This document shows positions 42,359-52,266 of a stretch of 64,000 nucleotides of DNA, one piece after another (the first letter of the stretch is position 1; each line of letters begins with the position of its first letter). The translations under genes were made by a program, and so were the position numbers. Origin of the DNA: an uncultured bacterium (GTDB lineage: Bacteria; Bacillota; Clostridia; Lachnospirales; Lachnospiraceae); contig CANSLJ010000006.1 in assembly GCA_947647735.1 (NCBI GenBank), positions 90,624 through 154,623 of the forward strand. The letters run 5' to 3'. The notes below the pieces were generated by a model. That model was not told the origin of the DNA, ran no database searches, and saw nothing but the letters and a program-made list of their open reading frames with translations.

Positions 42359-43644
42359 TTGCAACCATTATTTTATTAGTCAGCTTTTTTGTTCTTATAT
42401 TTTTGGGAAACCACATATTATTTTCTATCGGAGCGTCAACCCTGATTACGGTGTTGTATCTGGGGATACCTTTACAGACAGTAGCACAGCAGACGGTAAA
42501 AGGGTTGAATTCCTTTTCTCTGATGGCTGTGCCGTTTTTTATTCTGGCAGGGGAAATTATGAGTGCAGGGGGAATCACAAAGCGTCTGGTGGATCTGGCG
42601 GATGCGCTGGTCGGATGGATGCGGTGTGGGCTCGGAATGGTGAATATTGTTGCCAGTATGTTTTTTGGTGGGATATCAGGTTCGCCTACAGCAGACGTAT
42701 CTTCTATCGGAGCAATGTTGATACCGGTTATGGATGAAAATGGCTACGATACTGATTTTTCGGCGGCAGTCACCATGTCAAGTTCTGTACAGGGGCTTTT
42801 AATACCGCCAAGCCATAATATGGTTATTTTTGCTATGGCGGCGGGGGGTGTTTCCGTAGGGCAGTTATTCATGGGAGGGCTTGTTCCGGGAGTATTTTTG
42901 GGTATTGCGCTTATGGTATATTGCTATATAGTAGCAAAAAAAAGAAATTATCCGGTGGGGGATAAATTTTCTCTGCGTCGTACAGTAAAAGCAACGGCAA
43001 AAGGAATATGGGGACTTGGTACGGTTCTTGTGGTAGTGATCGGAGTAGTATCCGGTATTTTTACAGCGACGGAGTCTGCGGCGATCGCTTGTATCTATGC
43101 AATGTTTGTAACTTTTGTAGTATATAGGGAAATTCCTTTTCGGGATATGATCAAAATTTTAAAAAACAGCCTGAAAACGTTGGCTATGGTCATGGTACTT
43201 ATTGGTGTATCATCAGCTTTCGGCTGGGTTGTTGCATACCTTCGGATACCTGCAAAGCTGACAAATCTGTTACTGGGGATTTCCGGAAACAAGATCATTC
43301 TTCTGCTTTTAATTAATTTGTTGCTGCTTGTTATGGGGACTATGATGGATATGATCTGCAGTATTTTAATCATTACACCAATCCTGCTTCCAGTAGTGAT
43401 GGCTATTGGGATGAGCCCAATTCAACTGGGGGTAATTATGATATTGAATCTGGGTATTGGCCTGATCACTCCGCCGGTAGGGGTTTTGCTGTTTGTGTGC
43501 AGTGCCATATCTAAGAGAAGTATAGAACAGTTGACGAAAGGTATGCTTCCTTTTTATATTGTGATGATAGCTGTACTTCTTCTGATCACGTTTGTCCCAG
43601 CATTTTCGACAGCTTTACCCAATTTGATCTATGGGCTTGGTTAG
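42343..43644 (+). CDS. TRAP transporter large permease (DctM type)
   Basis: The 433-residue protein has about 12 membrane helices and conserved elements FGGISGSPTADVSSIGAML, IPPSHNMVIFA and LGIGLITPPVGVLLFV. It uses the sodium or proton gradient to import the acid delivered by the binding protein. No ATPase is needed. The FAD enzyme gene follows after 14 bases. Confidence 0.93.
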   Translation: MSTEVIATIILLVSFFVLIFLGNHILFSIGASTLITVLYLGIPLQTVAQQTVKGLNSFSLMAVPFFILAGEIMSAGGITKRLVDLADALVGWMRCGLGMVNIVASMFFGGISGSPTADVSSIGAMLIPVMDENGYDTDFSAAVTMSSSVQGLLIPPSHNMVIFAMAAGGVSVGQLFMGGLVPGVFLGIALMVYCYIVAKKRNYPVGDKFSLRRTVKATAKGIWGLGTVLVVVIGVVSGIFTATESAAIACIYAMFVTFVVYREIPFRDMIKILKNSLKTLAMVMVLIGVSSAFGWVVAYLRIPAKLTNLLLGISGNKIILLLLINLLLLVMGTMMDMICSILIITPILLPVVMAIGMSPIQLGVIMILNLGIGLITPPVGVLLFVCSAISKRSIEQLTKGMLPFYIVMIAVLLLITFVPAFSTALPNLIYGLG

Positions 43645-43658
43645 GGAGGAAGAGTTTT

Positions 43659-45005
43659 ATGAACAAAAACAGGAGTATGGAGAAGAAATGCCGAAAATTG
43701 GAATGTGATGTGTTGATAGCAGGTGGGGGTATTGCCGGTGTGATGGCAGCAGCAGCGGCGTCCAGATGTGGGGCGAAAACGATACTTTTGGAGGCAGCGC
43801 CGTTTTTGGGAGGCGTTGTAACGATGGGACCGTTGGAGGCTCTTATGACGCCGGAAGATTCTGAAAAAACAGTGATAGCAGGTATGGCACAAGAGTTTCT
43901 GGCTTTTTTAAAATCGTTGGATGAAAAGGCTGTGCCAACGCCGGATACAACAGGATATTGTGCTTCCATTGTACCTTATGATGCAGAGATCATGAAGTAT
44001 GCCCTGGCAGAATTTTTATATCAGTATCAAGTAAAGGTTCTTATGCAGACAATGCTGGAGGAAGTGAAAACGGAGGACGGAGTTATTACCAGCGTTGTGG
44101 TATTTACAAAAACAGGACGCATGGAGATTGCTTGCAAAGCAGTAGTAGATGCTACTGGAAGCGGGTATGCAGCATATCTTGGCGGAAATGATATCATGTC
44201 GGGGGATGAAGACGGTAGAAATCAGCCGGTTACAGCGCTCGGGCGTATAGGAAATGTTGACATTTCCATGTTGAAAAAATATGTGGAGGAGCATCCGGAA
44301 GAGTTTAAGACTTTTCAGGATGGGATAGATCTCAGTACGGAGTTTCTGCATTTATGGGGATTTCGGGGGACATTGAAGGAAGGATATGAGGCGGGAAAGC
44401 TGCGCCTTTTGAGAAATGAGATCCATGTGATGCAGACAACCCGCCTCGGAGAGGTTGTTATAAATTATTCTCGGATTAATGCGGATCCGTGGAAGGAAGA
44501 GGAGCTTTCGAAAAGTCAGATTTTATGTATGCGCCAGCTAAATGAATTGCTTGCATGGTTTAAAGAAACTATACCAGCATTCCAAAACGCATATATGGTT
44601 CAGACAGGATATGTTGGAATACGGGAAAGTGGGAGGATAAAAGGCAGATATATCATGACAAAAAAAGATATCATATCGGCAAGACAGGGAGATACCGATG
44701 TGGGGATGGGGGCATTTCCTATAGATATTCATAAACCGGATAACGGAATGGAATGTGAAAGAATTCTGGCGGGATACCATATCCCCTGGGAGTGCCTGAT
44801 GTCCGAGGCACTTGAAAATTGTTTTGCGGCAGGCAGATGTGTTAGCTCTGATTTTGAAGCCAATGCTTCCTTACGTATTTCCATGACATGTATGTCGACC
44901 GGTCATGCGGCAGGCGTTATGGCAGCGGTATATGCTCTGAATAAAGGAAACTTCAAATACGAAAGAATAGCACAACTACTAGAAGAGCAAGGGGCAATAT
45001 TATAA
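43659..45005 (+). CDS. FAD-dependent oxidoreductase (FAD_oxidored type)
   Basis: The 448-residue protein has the dinucleotide motif VLIAGGGIAGVMAAAAASRCG, a second flavin contact ATGSGYAAYLGG and the C-terminal CFAAGRCVSSDFEANASLR. No signal peptide is present. Related proteins oxidise small acids or amines, but the substrate class is uncertain. As the last gene of the TRAP operon it probably does an oxidation within the pathway. GGGAGGAAG precedes the ATG, and the stop lies inside a hairpin. Confidence 0.87.
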   Translation: MNKNRSMEKKCRKLECDVLIAGGGIAGVMAAAAASRCGAKTILLEAAPFLGGVVTMGPLEALMTPEDSEKTVIAGMAQEFLAFLKSLDEKAVPTPDTTGYCASIVPYDAEIMKYALAEFLYQYQVKVLMQTMLEEVKTEDGVITSVVVFTKTGRMEIACKAVVDATGSGYAAYLGGNDIMSGDEDGRNQPVTALGRIGNVDISMLKKYVEEHPEEFKTFQDGIDLSTEFLHLWGFRGTLKEGYEAGKLRLLRNEIHVMQTTRLGEVVINYSRINADPWKEEELSKSQILCMRQLNELLAWFKETIPAFQNAYMVQTGYVGIRESGRIKGRYIMTKKDIISARQGDTDVGMGAFPIDIHKPDNGMECERILAGYHIPWECLMSEALENCFAAGRCVSSDFEANASLRISMTCMSTGHAAGVMAAVYALNKGNFKYERIAQLLEEQGAIL

Positions 45006-45014
45006 ATATTGCCC
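44992..45014. terminator. Hairpin between convergent genes
   Basis: GGGCAATAT (44992-45000) and ATATTGCCC (45006-45014) pair perfectly around TATAA, which includes the FAD gene's stop. No T-run follows, so termination may be weak or may need both strands' transcription. Confidence 0.5.
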
Positions 45015-45015
45015 G

Positions 45016-46851
45016 TTACTTCCTCTGATACGGAATCCCCGGCAATCGCACCTGCACCTCAGTGCCGCGTCCGAAAGCACTCTCGTAATGAAGCCCATAC
45101 TCTTTTCCATAAAGAAGCTGTAGCCTTAAATGCGTATTATAGATCCCGATATTACTCCCTTTTCCGTCTTCATAAATACCGTCCAGAATGAACGGCAGTT
45201 TTTCCGGCAAGATGCCGACACCATCATCGGATATGACAAAAACGATATCCTCTCCTTCCATCCATGCCATAATGACAATAGCCCCTTCCTTCGACTCTTT
45301 CTCAAAGATTCCATGTTGAATGGAATTTTCCACAATAGGCTGCAGGACAAGTTTCGGTATCTCGAAATCCAGAATCTCATCCGGCACATCGATCAGGAAG
45401 GAAATTTTGTCTTCGTATCTCATATTCTGCAGTTTCACATAGAGCTCCACATGCCGCAGTTCCTCCCGGATCGGTGTTGTAATATTTTTCTTGGAGAGCG
45501 TCAGCTTGTAAAACTTGGAGAGCGTCTGTACTGCAAGGGAAACCTCCTTTTGCTTGCCGCTCTGGGCGAGCCAGTTGATCATATCCAGCATATTATAGAG
45601 AAAATGCGGATTGATCTGTGCCTGCAGGGCTTTTACTTCAGAAACTTTTAATTTCTCGGCGGTTTCCGTCTGCTCCTCGATCAACTGATTGATACGGTCT
45701 ACCATGGCGTTATAATTGTAGACAAGCTGGCCGATCTCATCTTTATCCTGATCGGAGTTATCATCAAAAGGAACAAGGCTTTTCTCCCGGTTCTGGTTGA
45801 TCTTTTCCACCACAAGTGAGAGGCGTCTGGCAAGGCTATCTGATAAAAAGAGGGCTGTGGCGCAGGCTAAGACAACGAAGATCAGATAAAGCTGTGCTGT
45901 ATTGAGCAGTATCTGCTGTCCCTCGGAAAAGACGCTGTCCACAGGAATGACGGAGACCAGGCGCCAGTCTGTCTGATCGATCTCCCGATACCCCATGTAC
46001 AAATCTTCATCCAGTATTGTTGTGGTGGTAAATTCTTCCGTGCTGCCCACCGCTTCCGGAATTGCCTCGTATCGTTTTAGATAGGTGCCGGCAAGGATCT
46101 CGTCGGAGGAAGCTACAATGGAATTTCTGCTGTTGATCAGATAGTAAACACTGTTTGTACTGGTCAGGTTGACATGAAGCATGTTTTCCAGATGATCCTC
46201 AGAAAAATAGATGGCGATATAACTGCATTCTCCGTCCGGATTAGCAAGGTTTGTGAATTTCTGGATAAAAGCAAGGGAACCCAGCGTATTGATCTCTTCC
46301 GTTGTCAGATAGAAGGAAGGGCAGAGCAGGGAGACAGTGTCTGGCTGTCCGGCGAAGATGCCATGCCAGTAGCTTCCGGAGATTGCATCCTCCGAAGCGA
46401 TAACGCCGGAAAAGGAAGGGGAATAAAAAAGCAGTTCCTCCTCGCTTGTGGGAATATATATTTTTATCGCAGTGATAAACTCGTGGTCGATCAGGGAATT
46501 GATGGTGCTGAAAAATTCCAAAGCCCGCATGCTGCTCTGATTTTCGGAAAGATATCCATAGACATCAGAGGTATAGGTTGCCTCGGAAAGAAACGGATTG
46601 GAGGTAATACTGTTCATGGACAGGCGGAGCTGGCTGACTGTGGCTTCCAGTGTATCTGCGGTCTGGCTTACGAGAGCCTGCTCGGATTCTATCGTGTTAA
46701 CGGTTATAATATGGGAAAGACGCCTGTACAGAAAAAGAAATACGACAAGCGTGGGAACAAGCACAAGGATCAGATGGGTGATCATGAACTTGTTTTTGAA
46801 TTTCATATCATGCAGAAAATAGTGAATGACAGAATGCTTTGTTTTTTTCAT
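45016..46851 (-). CDS. YesM-type sensor histidine kinase
   Basis: The 611-residue protein has a membrane helix at about 22-42 (LVLVPTLVVFLFLYR), a large extracellular sensor to about 300, a second helix (LYLIFVVLACATALFL) and a HAMP-like region. The His_kinase domain has the phospho-acceptor in QINPHFLYNMLD, and the ATPase has VENSIQHGIF and DDGVGILPE. It phosphorylates the YesN-like regulator encoded 12 bases upstream. The pair faces away from the sugar ABC operon at 48594 and probably controls it in response to an external sugar. Confidence 0.94.
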   Translation of the reverse strand: MKKTKHSVIHYFLHDMKFKNKFMITHLILVLVPTLVVFLFLYRRLSHIITVNTIESEQALVSQTADTLEATVSQLRLSMNSITSNPFLSEATYTSDVYGYLSENQSSMRALEFFSTINSLIDHEFITAIKIYIPTSEEELLFYSPSFSGVIASEDAISGSYWHGIFAGQPDTVSLLCPSFYLTTEEINTLGSLAFIQKFTNLANPDGECSYIAIYFSEDHLENMLHVNLTSTNSVYYLINSRNSIVASSDEILAGTYLKRYEAIPEAVGSTEEFTTTTILDEDLYMGYREIDQTDWRLVSVIPVDSVFSEGQQILLNTAQLYLIFVVLACATALFLSDSLARRLSLVVEKINQNREKSLVPFDDNSDQDKDEIGQLVYNYNAMVDRINQLIEEQTETAEKLKVSEVKALQAQINPHFLYNMLDMINWLAQSGKQKEVSLAVQTLSKFYKLTLSKKNITTPIREELRHVELYVKLQNMRYEDKISFLIDVPDEILDFEIPKLVLQPIVENSIQHGIFEKESKEGAIVIMAWMEGEDIVFVISDDGVGILPEKLPFILDGIYEDGKGSNIGIYNTHLRLQLLYGKEYGLHYESAFGRGTEVQVRLPGIPYQRK

Positions 46852-46863
46852 GACAGGGCTCCG

Positions 46864-48435
46864 TTATGAATGGTTAAGTTCCTGTTCCCGGTATTCCGAG
46901 GGGGACATTCCCACCAGTTTTTTAAAGGTTTTTCCAAAATAATTACCGTCGCTGTAGCCAACCCGGGCGGAGATATCGGTAATCTTGTAGCGGGGATCGG
47001 TCAGCAGGTTTTTGGCTTTTTCAATCCTGAAATCCGTCAGATACTGGTTCAGCGTCTTGCCTGTCTCATTTTTAAAGAGCGTACAGATATAGGAGGAGGA
47101 CAGAAAAACGTGCTCGCTGATATCCTTGATGGACAGAGTTTCATCCTGATAGTGGCTGGCGATAAATTCCTTGATCAGATAGACTGTGGAATAATTTTCG
47201 CTGCGGTTTTGGATGCGGGAGAAAAAATCTTCTGTTTTTTCTTTCAGCAGCTCCTGCAGCTCATAGATGGATTCACATTCGGAAATATAACCCCAGAGGC
47301 TTTCTCCGGGTTCTTTTTCGGCGGGGGTTTGAAGGTTCAGTATCTCGTATGTACCTGATATGGTAGTAAACAGTTTATAATACAGGTCTTTTACCTGATT
47401 GGGCAGGACGTTTGCCGGAGGCATCATCGCCTGAAACAGCTCGTCCAAAAGGAGTTCCGCCTGTTTTTTGTCTTTGCGCAGAAGAGCCTCGGAAAGGGCG
47501 CTGTCTGTATTTAATGCGCTCACATCAAGAAAGGTGTCATAGGTGTCCCGATGCTCATAGATCCGGTAGGTATTGTCCGGATGGAAAAAAGAGTTCTGCA
47601 GCTCAATGACAGCGGAATTATAGGAATCATATATGTGGAGAGGCCCTCTTACATTTTTCCCGATGACAATGTGATAGCGCAAGGAAAGCGGGGAGAGAGC
47701 CTGTGAGAGCATTTTACCGAGAGTGCTTTTCTGGTTGTCGGTGTAATCGGAAAAACCCCAGACATGGTAAAAGTATAAGAGCCCCTGCCTCGTAGAATGA
47801 ATCTCCTTGAGATGGAACTGTTCAAGGACCTGTCCGACCACCGGTTCCATAATGGCGGTCAGCGCATCCTGATTATAGGTATTGTGATGGAACTGGATCA
47901 GGAAGGTGAAGAAAGGAACTGTGCCTTCCTTTGGAAAATCAAACTCAGCATCCTCGGAAAAAAGGGCGGAAAGCCCTCCCTTGGGAGGATAGGCGAGTTT
48001 TGAGGCAAGAGCGGCGCGGGAGCGGGCAAGGGAAAGCGCTTTGGAGGAAGCGGCTTTTCTGCCGGCTTCCACGGAAGCGATTGCCTCCAGAACTGTTTCG
48101 GAAAGTTCTTCCAGATCAATGGGTTTTTCCACGTAGCTCACGGCTTTCAGTTTAATTGCCGCCTTCAGATATTCCTTATCGGAATAACCGCTCATAAAAA
48201 TAATGCTGAGTGCTGGATTCAGAATCTGCAATTTCTCCGCCATTTCGATACCGTTCATGCGGGGCATGCGGACATCGCTCAACAGGATATCGGGCTGAAA
48301 AGCCAGCGCAGTCTCGTATCCGTGCAGGCCGTCATCTGCCTGAGCTACGGCATCAATCCCAAGGGATTTCCAGTCAATGCTGTTCATCAGTCCGTCTCTT
48401 GTCAGTTTTTCATCATCCACGATCAGCAGTTTCAT
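46864..48435 (-). CDS. YesN-type response regulator with AraC DNA-binding domain
   Basis: The start at 48435 (MKLLIVDDE) has GGAGG 5 bases upstream; the longer frame has none. The 523-residue protein has a receiver with the phospho-Asp in ILLSDVRMPRMNG. A long middle region is followed by an AraC-type pair of helix-turn-helix motifs at about 420-520 (LSIKDISEHVFLSSSYICTLF, ITDISARVGYSDGNYFGKTFK). It is transcribed before its kinase partner and divergent from the ABC operon, which it probably activates. Confidence 0.94.
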   Translation of the reverse strand: MKLLIVDDEKLTRDGLMNSIDWKSLGIDAVAQADDGLHGYETALAFQPDILLSDVRMPRMNGIEMAEKLQILNPALSIIFMSGYSDKEYLKAAIKLKAVSYVEKPIDLEELSETVLEAIASVEAGRKAASSKALSLARSRAALASKLAYPPKGGLSALFSEDAEFDFPKEGTVPFFTFLIQFHHNTYNQDALTAIMEPVVGQVLEQFHLKEIHSTRQGLLYFYHVWGFSDYTDNQKSTLGKMLSQALSPLSLRYHIVIGKNVRGPLHIYDSYNSAVIELQNSFFHPDNTYRIYEHRDTYDTFLDVSALNTDSALSEALLRKDKKQAELLLDELFQAMMPPANVLPNQVKDLYYKLFTTISGTYEILNLQTPAEKEPGESLWGYISECESIYELQELLKEKTEDFFSRIQNRSENYSTVYLIKEFIASHYQDETLSIKDISEHVFLSSSYICTLFKNETGKTLNQYLTDFRIEKAKNLLTDPRYKITDISARVGYSDGNYFGKTFKKLVGMSPSEYREQELNHS

Positions 48436-48520
48436 AGCCACCTCCATTATGGATTTATTGTAGCACGGAGACGAAAAAAAGAAAATAATTTTACCCAAAA
48501 TCAAAAAAAAGTACGATAGC

Positions 48521-48545
48521 TTTCAAAATTTTGAAATGTTATACT
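48521..48545 (+). promoter_or_regulatory. Promoter region of the sugar ABC operon with a perfect palindrome
   Basis: TTTCAAAATTTTGAAA (48521-48536) is a perfect 16-base palindrome directly before TATACT (48540-48545). No good -35 is present, so activation is expected. The palindrome may be a binding site of the YesN-like or another regulator. Confidence 0.5.
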
Positions 48546-48593
48546 AAATCTAACAGAAAACAGATAGGAAACTAAAAATAGGAGGAGAAAAAG

Positions 48594-50114
48594 TTGTCAG
48601 AGTATGTACTTGAATTAAAGGGCATAACCAAGATTTTCCCCGGCGTGAAAGCACTGAACAATGTACAGTTTCAGTTGAAACCGGGAGAGGTCCATGCGCT
48701 GATGGGGGAAAATGGTGCGGGTAAGTCTACCTTTATTAAAGTAATTACCGGTGTACATAAAGCTGAAGAGGGCGAAATGTATTTATTTGGTAAAAAAGTA
48801 GACTTCAAAGGCCCCAGAGATGCACAGCAGGCAGGCATAGCAGCAGTATACCAGCATCCCACTTCTTATCCGGACCTTACGGTGACGGAAAATATCTTTA
48901 TGAACCATGAGATCAAGAAGAGAGGGATCATTCAATGGAAACAGATGCATGAGGAAGCGCAGGGTTATCTGGATGAGCTGGATGCGGATTTTAAATCCAC
49001 AGCGGAAATGGGAGCACTTTCCGTGGCGCAGCAGCAGATGGTTGAGATCGCAAAGGCAATCTCAACTCATGCAAAGATCATTATCCTGGATGAGCCCACA
49101 GCGGCGCTGACAGCGAATGAATCTCAGAAATTATATAAGATCGTAGATAAACTGAGGGACAGCGGTGTTTCCATTATCTTTATCTCTCACAGATTTGAAG
49201 ATATGTACCGCCTTGCAACCAGAGTTACCGTATTCAGGGATTCCCAGTACATAGGAACTTATGATGTAAACGGTATTACAAATGCGGATCTGATCAAGGC
49301 GATGGTAGGACGTGAGATCAATGACCTGTTCCCGAAACCGGAGGTAAAACCCGGTGCAGAGATGCTGCGGATCGAGAATTTCTCCCGCACAGGTTATTAT
49401 AAGAATGTCAACCTGCATGTGCGGGCAGGTGAGATCATCGGACTGACAGGACTGGTTGGCGCGGGACGTACGGAAGTAGTGGAGAGTGTCTGCGGCATCA
49501 CAAGACAGAATGAGGGAAAAGTATTTTTGGAGGGCAAGGAGGTTGCGATCAAGAACCCTACAGATGCGATGAAAAACGGTATCATCCTTCTGCCTGAGGA
49601 CAGACAGAAAACAGGACTGATCCTGAGCTGGGGGCTGGGCAGAAACGTAACCCTTCCTATTGTAAAGAAGCTTTCCACCAACGGTTTTACAAACGATAAA
49701 AAAGAGCGTGAACTTTCCAAGAAATTCCTGGAAGATGTGGATACCAAGGCGGTGACGATCTTTGATCCGGCAAGTTCTCTGTCCGGCGGCAACCAGCAGA
49801 AGGTTGTCGTGGCGAAGGCACTGGCGCAGGACAATATGAAAGTCATCATCATGGACGAGCCTACCAAAGGTGTGGACGTAGGCGCAAAGGCTGAGATCTA
49901 CGCGATCATGGGCGAACTGGCGCAGAAGGGATTCGCGATCATCATGATCTCTTCCGAGATGCCTGAGATACTGGGTATGTCTGACAGGATCTACGTTATG
50001 TGTAACGGACGTGTGACCGGTGAATTAAGCCGCGAGGAAGCGAGTCAGGAGACCATTCTGGAGTTTGCGATGGAAAAAGGCGGTAAGAAAAAGAAAGAGG
50101 AGGTTGTGAAATAA
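48594..50114 (+). CDS. Sugar ABC transporter ATP-binding protein (RbsA/RhaT type)
   Basis: The TTG start at 48594 follows AGGAGGAG. The 506-residue protein has two ATPase halves. The first has Walker A GENGAGKST, a degenerate signature LSVAQQQM and Walker B IILDEPTAAL. The second has the altered loop GLVGAGRTE, LSGGNQQKV and IIMDEPTKGVD. This asymmetry is typical of the CUT2 family for pentoses and deoxysugars. It overlaps the first permease by one base. Confidence 0.94.
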   Translation: MSEYVLELKGITKIFPGVKALNNVQFQLKPGEVHALMGENGAGKSTFIKVITGVHKAEEGEMYLFGKKVDFKGPRDAQQAGIAAVYQHPTSYPDLTVTENIFMNHEIKKRGIIQWKQMHEEAQGYLDELDADFKSTAEMGALSVAQQQMVEIAKAISTHAKIIILDEPTAALTANESQKLYKIVDKLRDSGVSIIFISHRFEDMYRLATRVTVFRDSQYIGTYDVNGITNADLIKAMVGREINDLFPKPEVKPGAEMLRIENFSRTGYYKNVNLHVRAGEIIGLTGLVGAGRTEVVESVCGITRQNEGKVFLEGKEVAIKNPTDAMKNGIILLPEDRQKTGLILSWGLGRNVTLPIVKKLSTNGFTNDKKERELSKKFLEDVDTKAVTIFDPASSLSGGNQQKVVVAKALAQDNMKVIIMDEPTKGVDVGAKAEIYAIMGELAQKGFAIIMISSEMPEILGMSDRIYVMCNGRVTGELSREEASQETILEFAMEKGGKKKKEEVVK

Positions 50115-51112
50115 TGGAAAAGAAATCTTTATGGAAAAAGATCACAGGCTCCCGTGAAGCCAGTCTGGTTATCGTACTGATCGTTTTATGTATTGCGGTA
50201 ACTATAAAGAGCCCGAATTTTATGTCGGCGCAGAATATACTGGAAATTTTAAAGAACAATGCGGTTATCATGATCATGGCGCTTGGCATGCTGTGTGTGC
50301 TGCTGATCGGCGGTATCGATATCTCCATCACATCCACGCTTGCTTTTGCGGGTATGACCATCGGTATGATGTATAAATATAATAAGATCGAGAGCACATT
50401 TCTGGGCTTTCTCATTGCTACGGCAATGGGCGCCGTATGCGGACTGCTGATCGGTGTGATCATCGCTTACGGCAAGGTGATGCCGATCATCGCAACCATG
50501 GGCTTTATGTACATATACAGAGGATTTGCCTATCTGGTGGCGCAGGATCAGTGGGCAGGCGCGGATGCGCTGGGCAGCTTTAAGGATTTTACCTTAAGCA
50601 ATTCCCTGAGTTTCGGACTGATCAATAATACGATCACTGTGACGGTCATCTGTTATATTATTTTCTTCATTGTGCTGAAGTGGACGAAATTCGGACGCAG
50701 CATTTATGCGGTAGGCTCCAATGCGGAAGCTGCGGAGATCTCCGGTATCAACGTTGCGGCGATCAAAACAGCGGTTTATACGATCATGGGTACGCTGGCA
50801 GGCCTTTGCGGCGCTCTTGCAACTTCCGTGTATGCTTCTGCACAGCCCAACATGCAGACGTCCAAGGAAATGGATGTTATCGCAGCATGCGTTATCGGCG
50901 GCGTGAGTATGAACGGCGGACGCGGCAGCGTACTTGGCGCACTGCTGGGAGCTCTGGTATTATCAGTTATCTCCAAGGCACTCCCGCTGGTGGGCATCAA
51001 TGCCATCGCACAAAACACGATCAAGGGCGTTATCATCGTTGCGGTTATCGTACTGAATGTACTGACACAGCGTATGATGGATAAGGCGAACCTTGAAAAC
51101 AGAGAGATGTAA
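50114..51112 (+). CDS. Sugar ABC transporter permease 1 (RbsC family)
   Basis: The 332-residue protein has 8-10 membrane helices and CUT2 hallmarks (LIGGIDISITSTLAFAGM, GRSIYAVGSNAEAAEISGI, GGVSMNGGRGSVLGALLGA). It pairs with the second permease to form a heteromeric channel. Its start overlaps the ATPase stop. Confidence 0.93.
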   Translation: MEKKSLWKKITGSREASLVIVLIVLCIAVTIKSPNFMSAQNILEILKNNAVIMIMALGMLCVLLIGGIDISITSTLAFAGMTIGMMYKYNKIESTFLGFLIATAMGAVCGLLIGVIIAYGKVMPIIATMGFMYIYRGFAYLVAQDQWAGADALGSFKDFTLSNSLSFGLINNTITVTVICYIIFFIVLKWTKFGRSIYAVGSNAEAAEISGINVAAIKTAVYTIMGTLAGLCGALATSVYASAQPNMQTSKEMDVIAACVIGGVSMNGGRGSVLGALLGALVLSVISKALPLVGINAIAQNTIKGVIIVAVIVLNVLTQRMMDKANLENREM

Positions 51113-51126
51113 GGAGGGGAAAAGTT

Positions 51127-52137
51127 ATGGCAGGAAAATCAGGAAGAACAATATCTGCAACTCCCGATAAGTCGCTGAAAAAAGCGCTTTTGAGCTGGGA
51201 AGGCATGTTATTGCTTCTGTTCATCGCAATCAATATTTTATGCAAATGCATTTCTCCGGTTTACAATCTGACGAATGTACTTCGTGAAATGCCAAAGTAT
51301 CTGACAGAAATCTTTTTACTGTTCCCGATGGCGTATATACTGCTGATGGGTGAGATCGATATTTCCGTAGGATCCACGGTTTGTCTGGCGGCAACCATGG
51401 CATGCCTTTCAAGCAATGCAGGGGTTCCATTTATTGGAGTTATACTCATAGGCTTGCTTACCGGAACAGTTTGTGGTATGATAAATGGGTTTTTGGCTAC
51501 AAGGTTCAGAGAGCTGCCGACCATGATCATCACTCTGGGCACGCAGATCGTGTTCCGCGGTATCGCGGAGATCGCGCTGGGAGACGGCGGTTCCATATCT
51601 CTGACGAATGCTGACGGATTCCGTGCGATCGCCGGAAAAGTAGGACCGGTTCCGTATATGTTCTTTATCGTGATCATCTGTGCAGTGATCTTTACAGTGA
51701 TCGCTGAGAAGCGGGTATTCGGAAGAAACCTGTATGCGATCGGTTCCAATTCCAGAACAGCATTTTATTCAGGCATCAAGGTGAACCAGATGTTATTTAT
51801 CTCCTATACGGTTCTGGGGCTCCTTGCCGGCGTATCCGCACTGTTTTTGACAAGTGCGACGTACGGTGCAAACACCACAACAGGAAAAGGCTTTGAGATG
51901 GATGCCATTGCTATGGCGGTATTCGGCGGCATCTCCACAGCCGGTGGTAAAGGTAAGCTGATCGGCGGTATCATTTCCGCATTTACGATCACCTGCCTCC
52001 GTGTGGGACTTGGCCAGATCAATATGAATCCTCAGGTTATCCTGATCATTCTGGGCGCTCTGCTGATATGCGCAGTACTTCTGCCGAATATCTCACAGAG
52101 TATCTCAGACAAAAAGAAAAAGGCTTCCAGAGCCTGA
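51127..52137 (+). CDS. Sugar ABC transporter permease 2 (RbsC family)
   Basis: The 336-residue protein has LLMGEIDISVGSTVCLAA, GRNLYAIGSNSRTAFYSGI and FGGISTAGGKGKLIGGI. Two different permeases, as here, are typical of rhamnose (RhaP/RhaQ) and AI-2 systems rather than ribose. It is followed after 129 bases by the binding-protein gene. Confidence 0.93.
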   Translation: MAGKSGRTISATPDKSLKKALLSWEGMLLLLFIAINILCKCISPVYNLTNVLREMPKYLTEIFLLFPMAYILLMGEIDISVGSTVCLAATMACLSSNAGVPFIGVILIGLLTGTVCGMINGFLATRFRELPTMIITLGTQIVFRGIAEIALGDGGSISLTNADGFRAIAGKVGPVPYMFFIVIICAVIFTVIAEKRVFGRNLYAIGSNSRTAFYSGIKVNQMLFISYTVLGLLAGVSALFLTSATYGANTTTGKGFEMDAIAMAVFGGISTAGGKGKLIGGIISAFTITCLRVGLGQINMNPQVILIILGALLICAVLLPNISQSISDKKKKASRA

Positions 52138-52201
52138 TGTAACTTAATTGGGTATCTACCTTGAAAAGGTGTCCGGAAATGTAAAGCATTTTCCGCTGGC
52201 A

Positions 52202-52220
52202 TGAATCGGGCATCGATTCA
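52202..52220 (+). other. Hairpin upstream of the binding-protein gene
   Basis: TGAATCG (52202-52208) and CGATTCA (52214-52220) form a perfect stem with a five-base loop. A second stem (GGAAATG with CATTTTCC) lies just upstream. They have no T-run and may protect or process the mRNA of the abundant binding protein. Confidence 0.4.
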
Positions 52221-52266
52221 AGGATGATATAAACTATAACAAATTTTTTAAGGGAGGACCTAAAAA

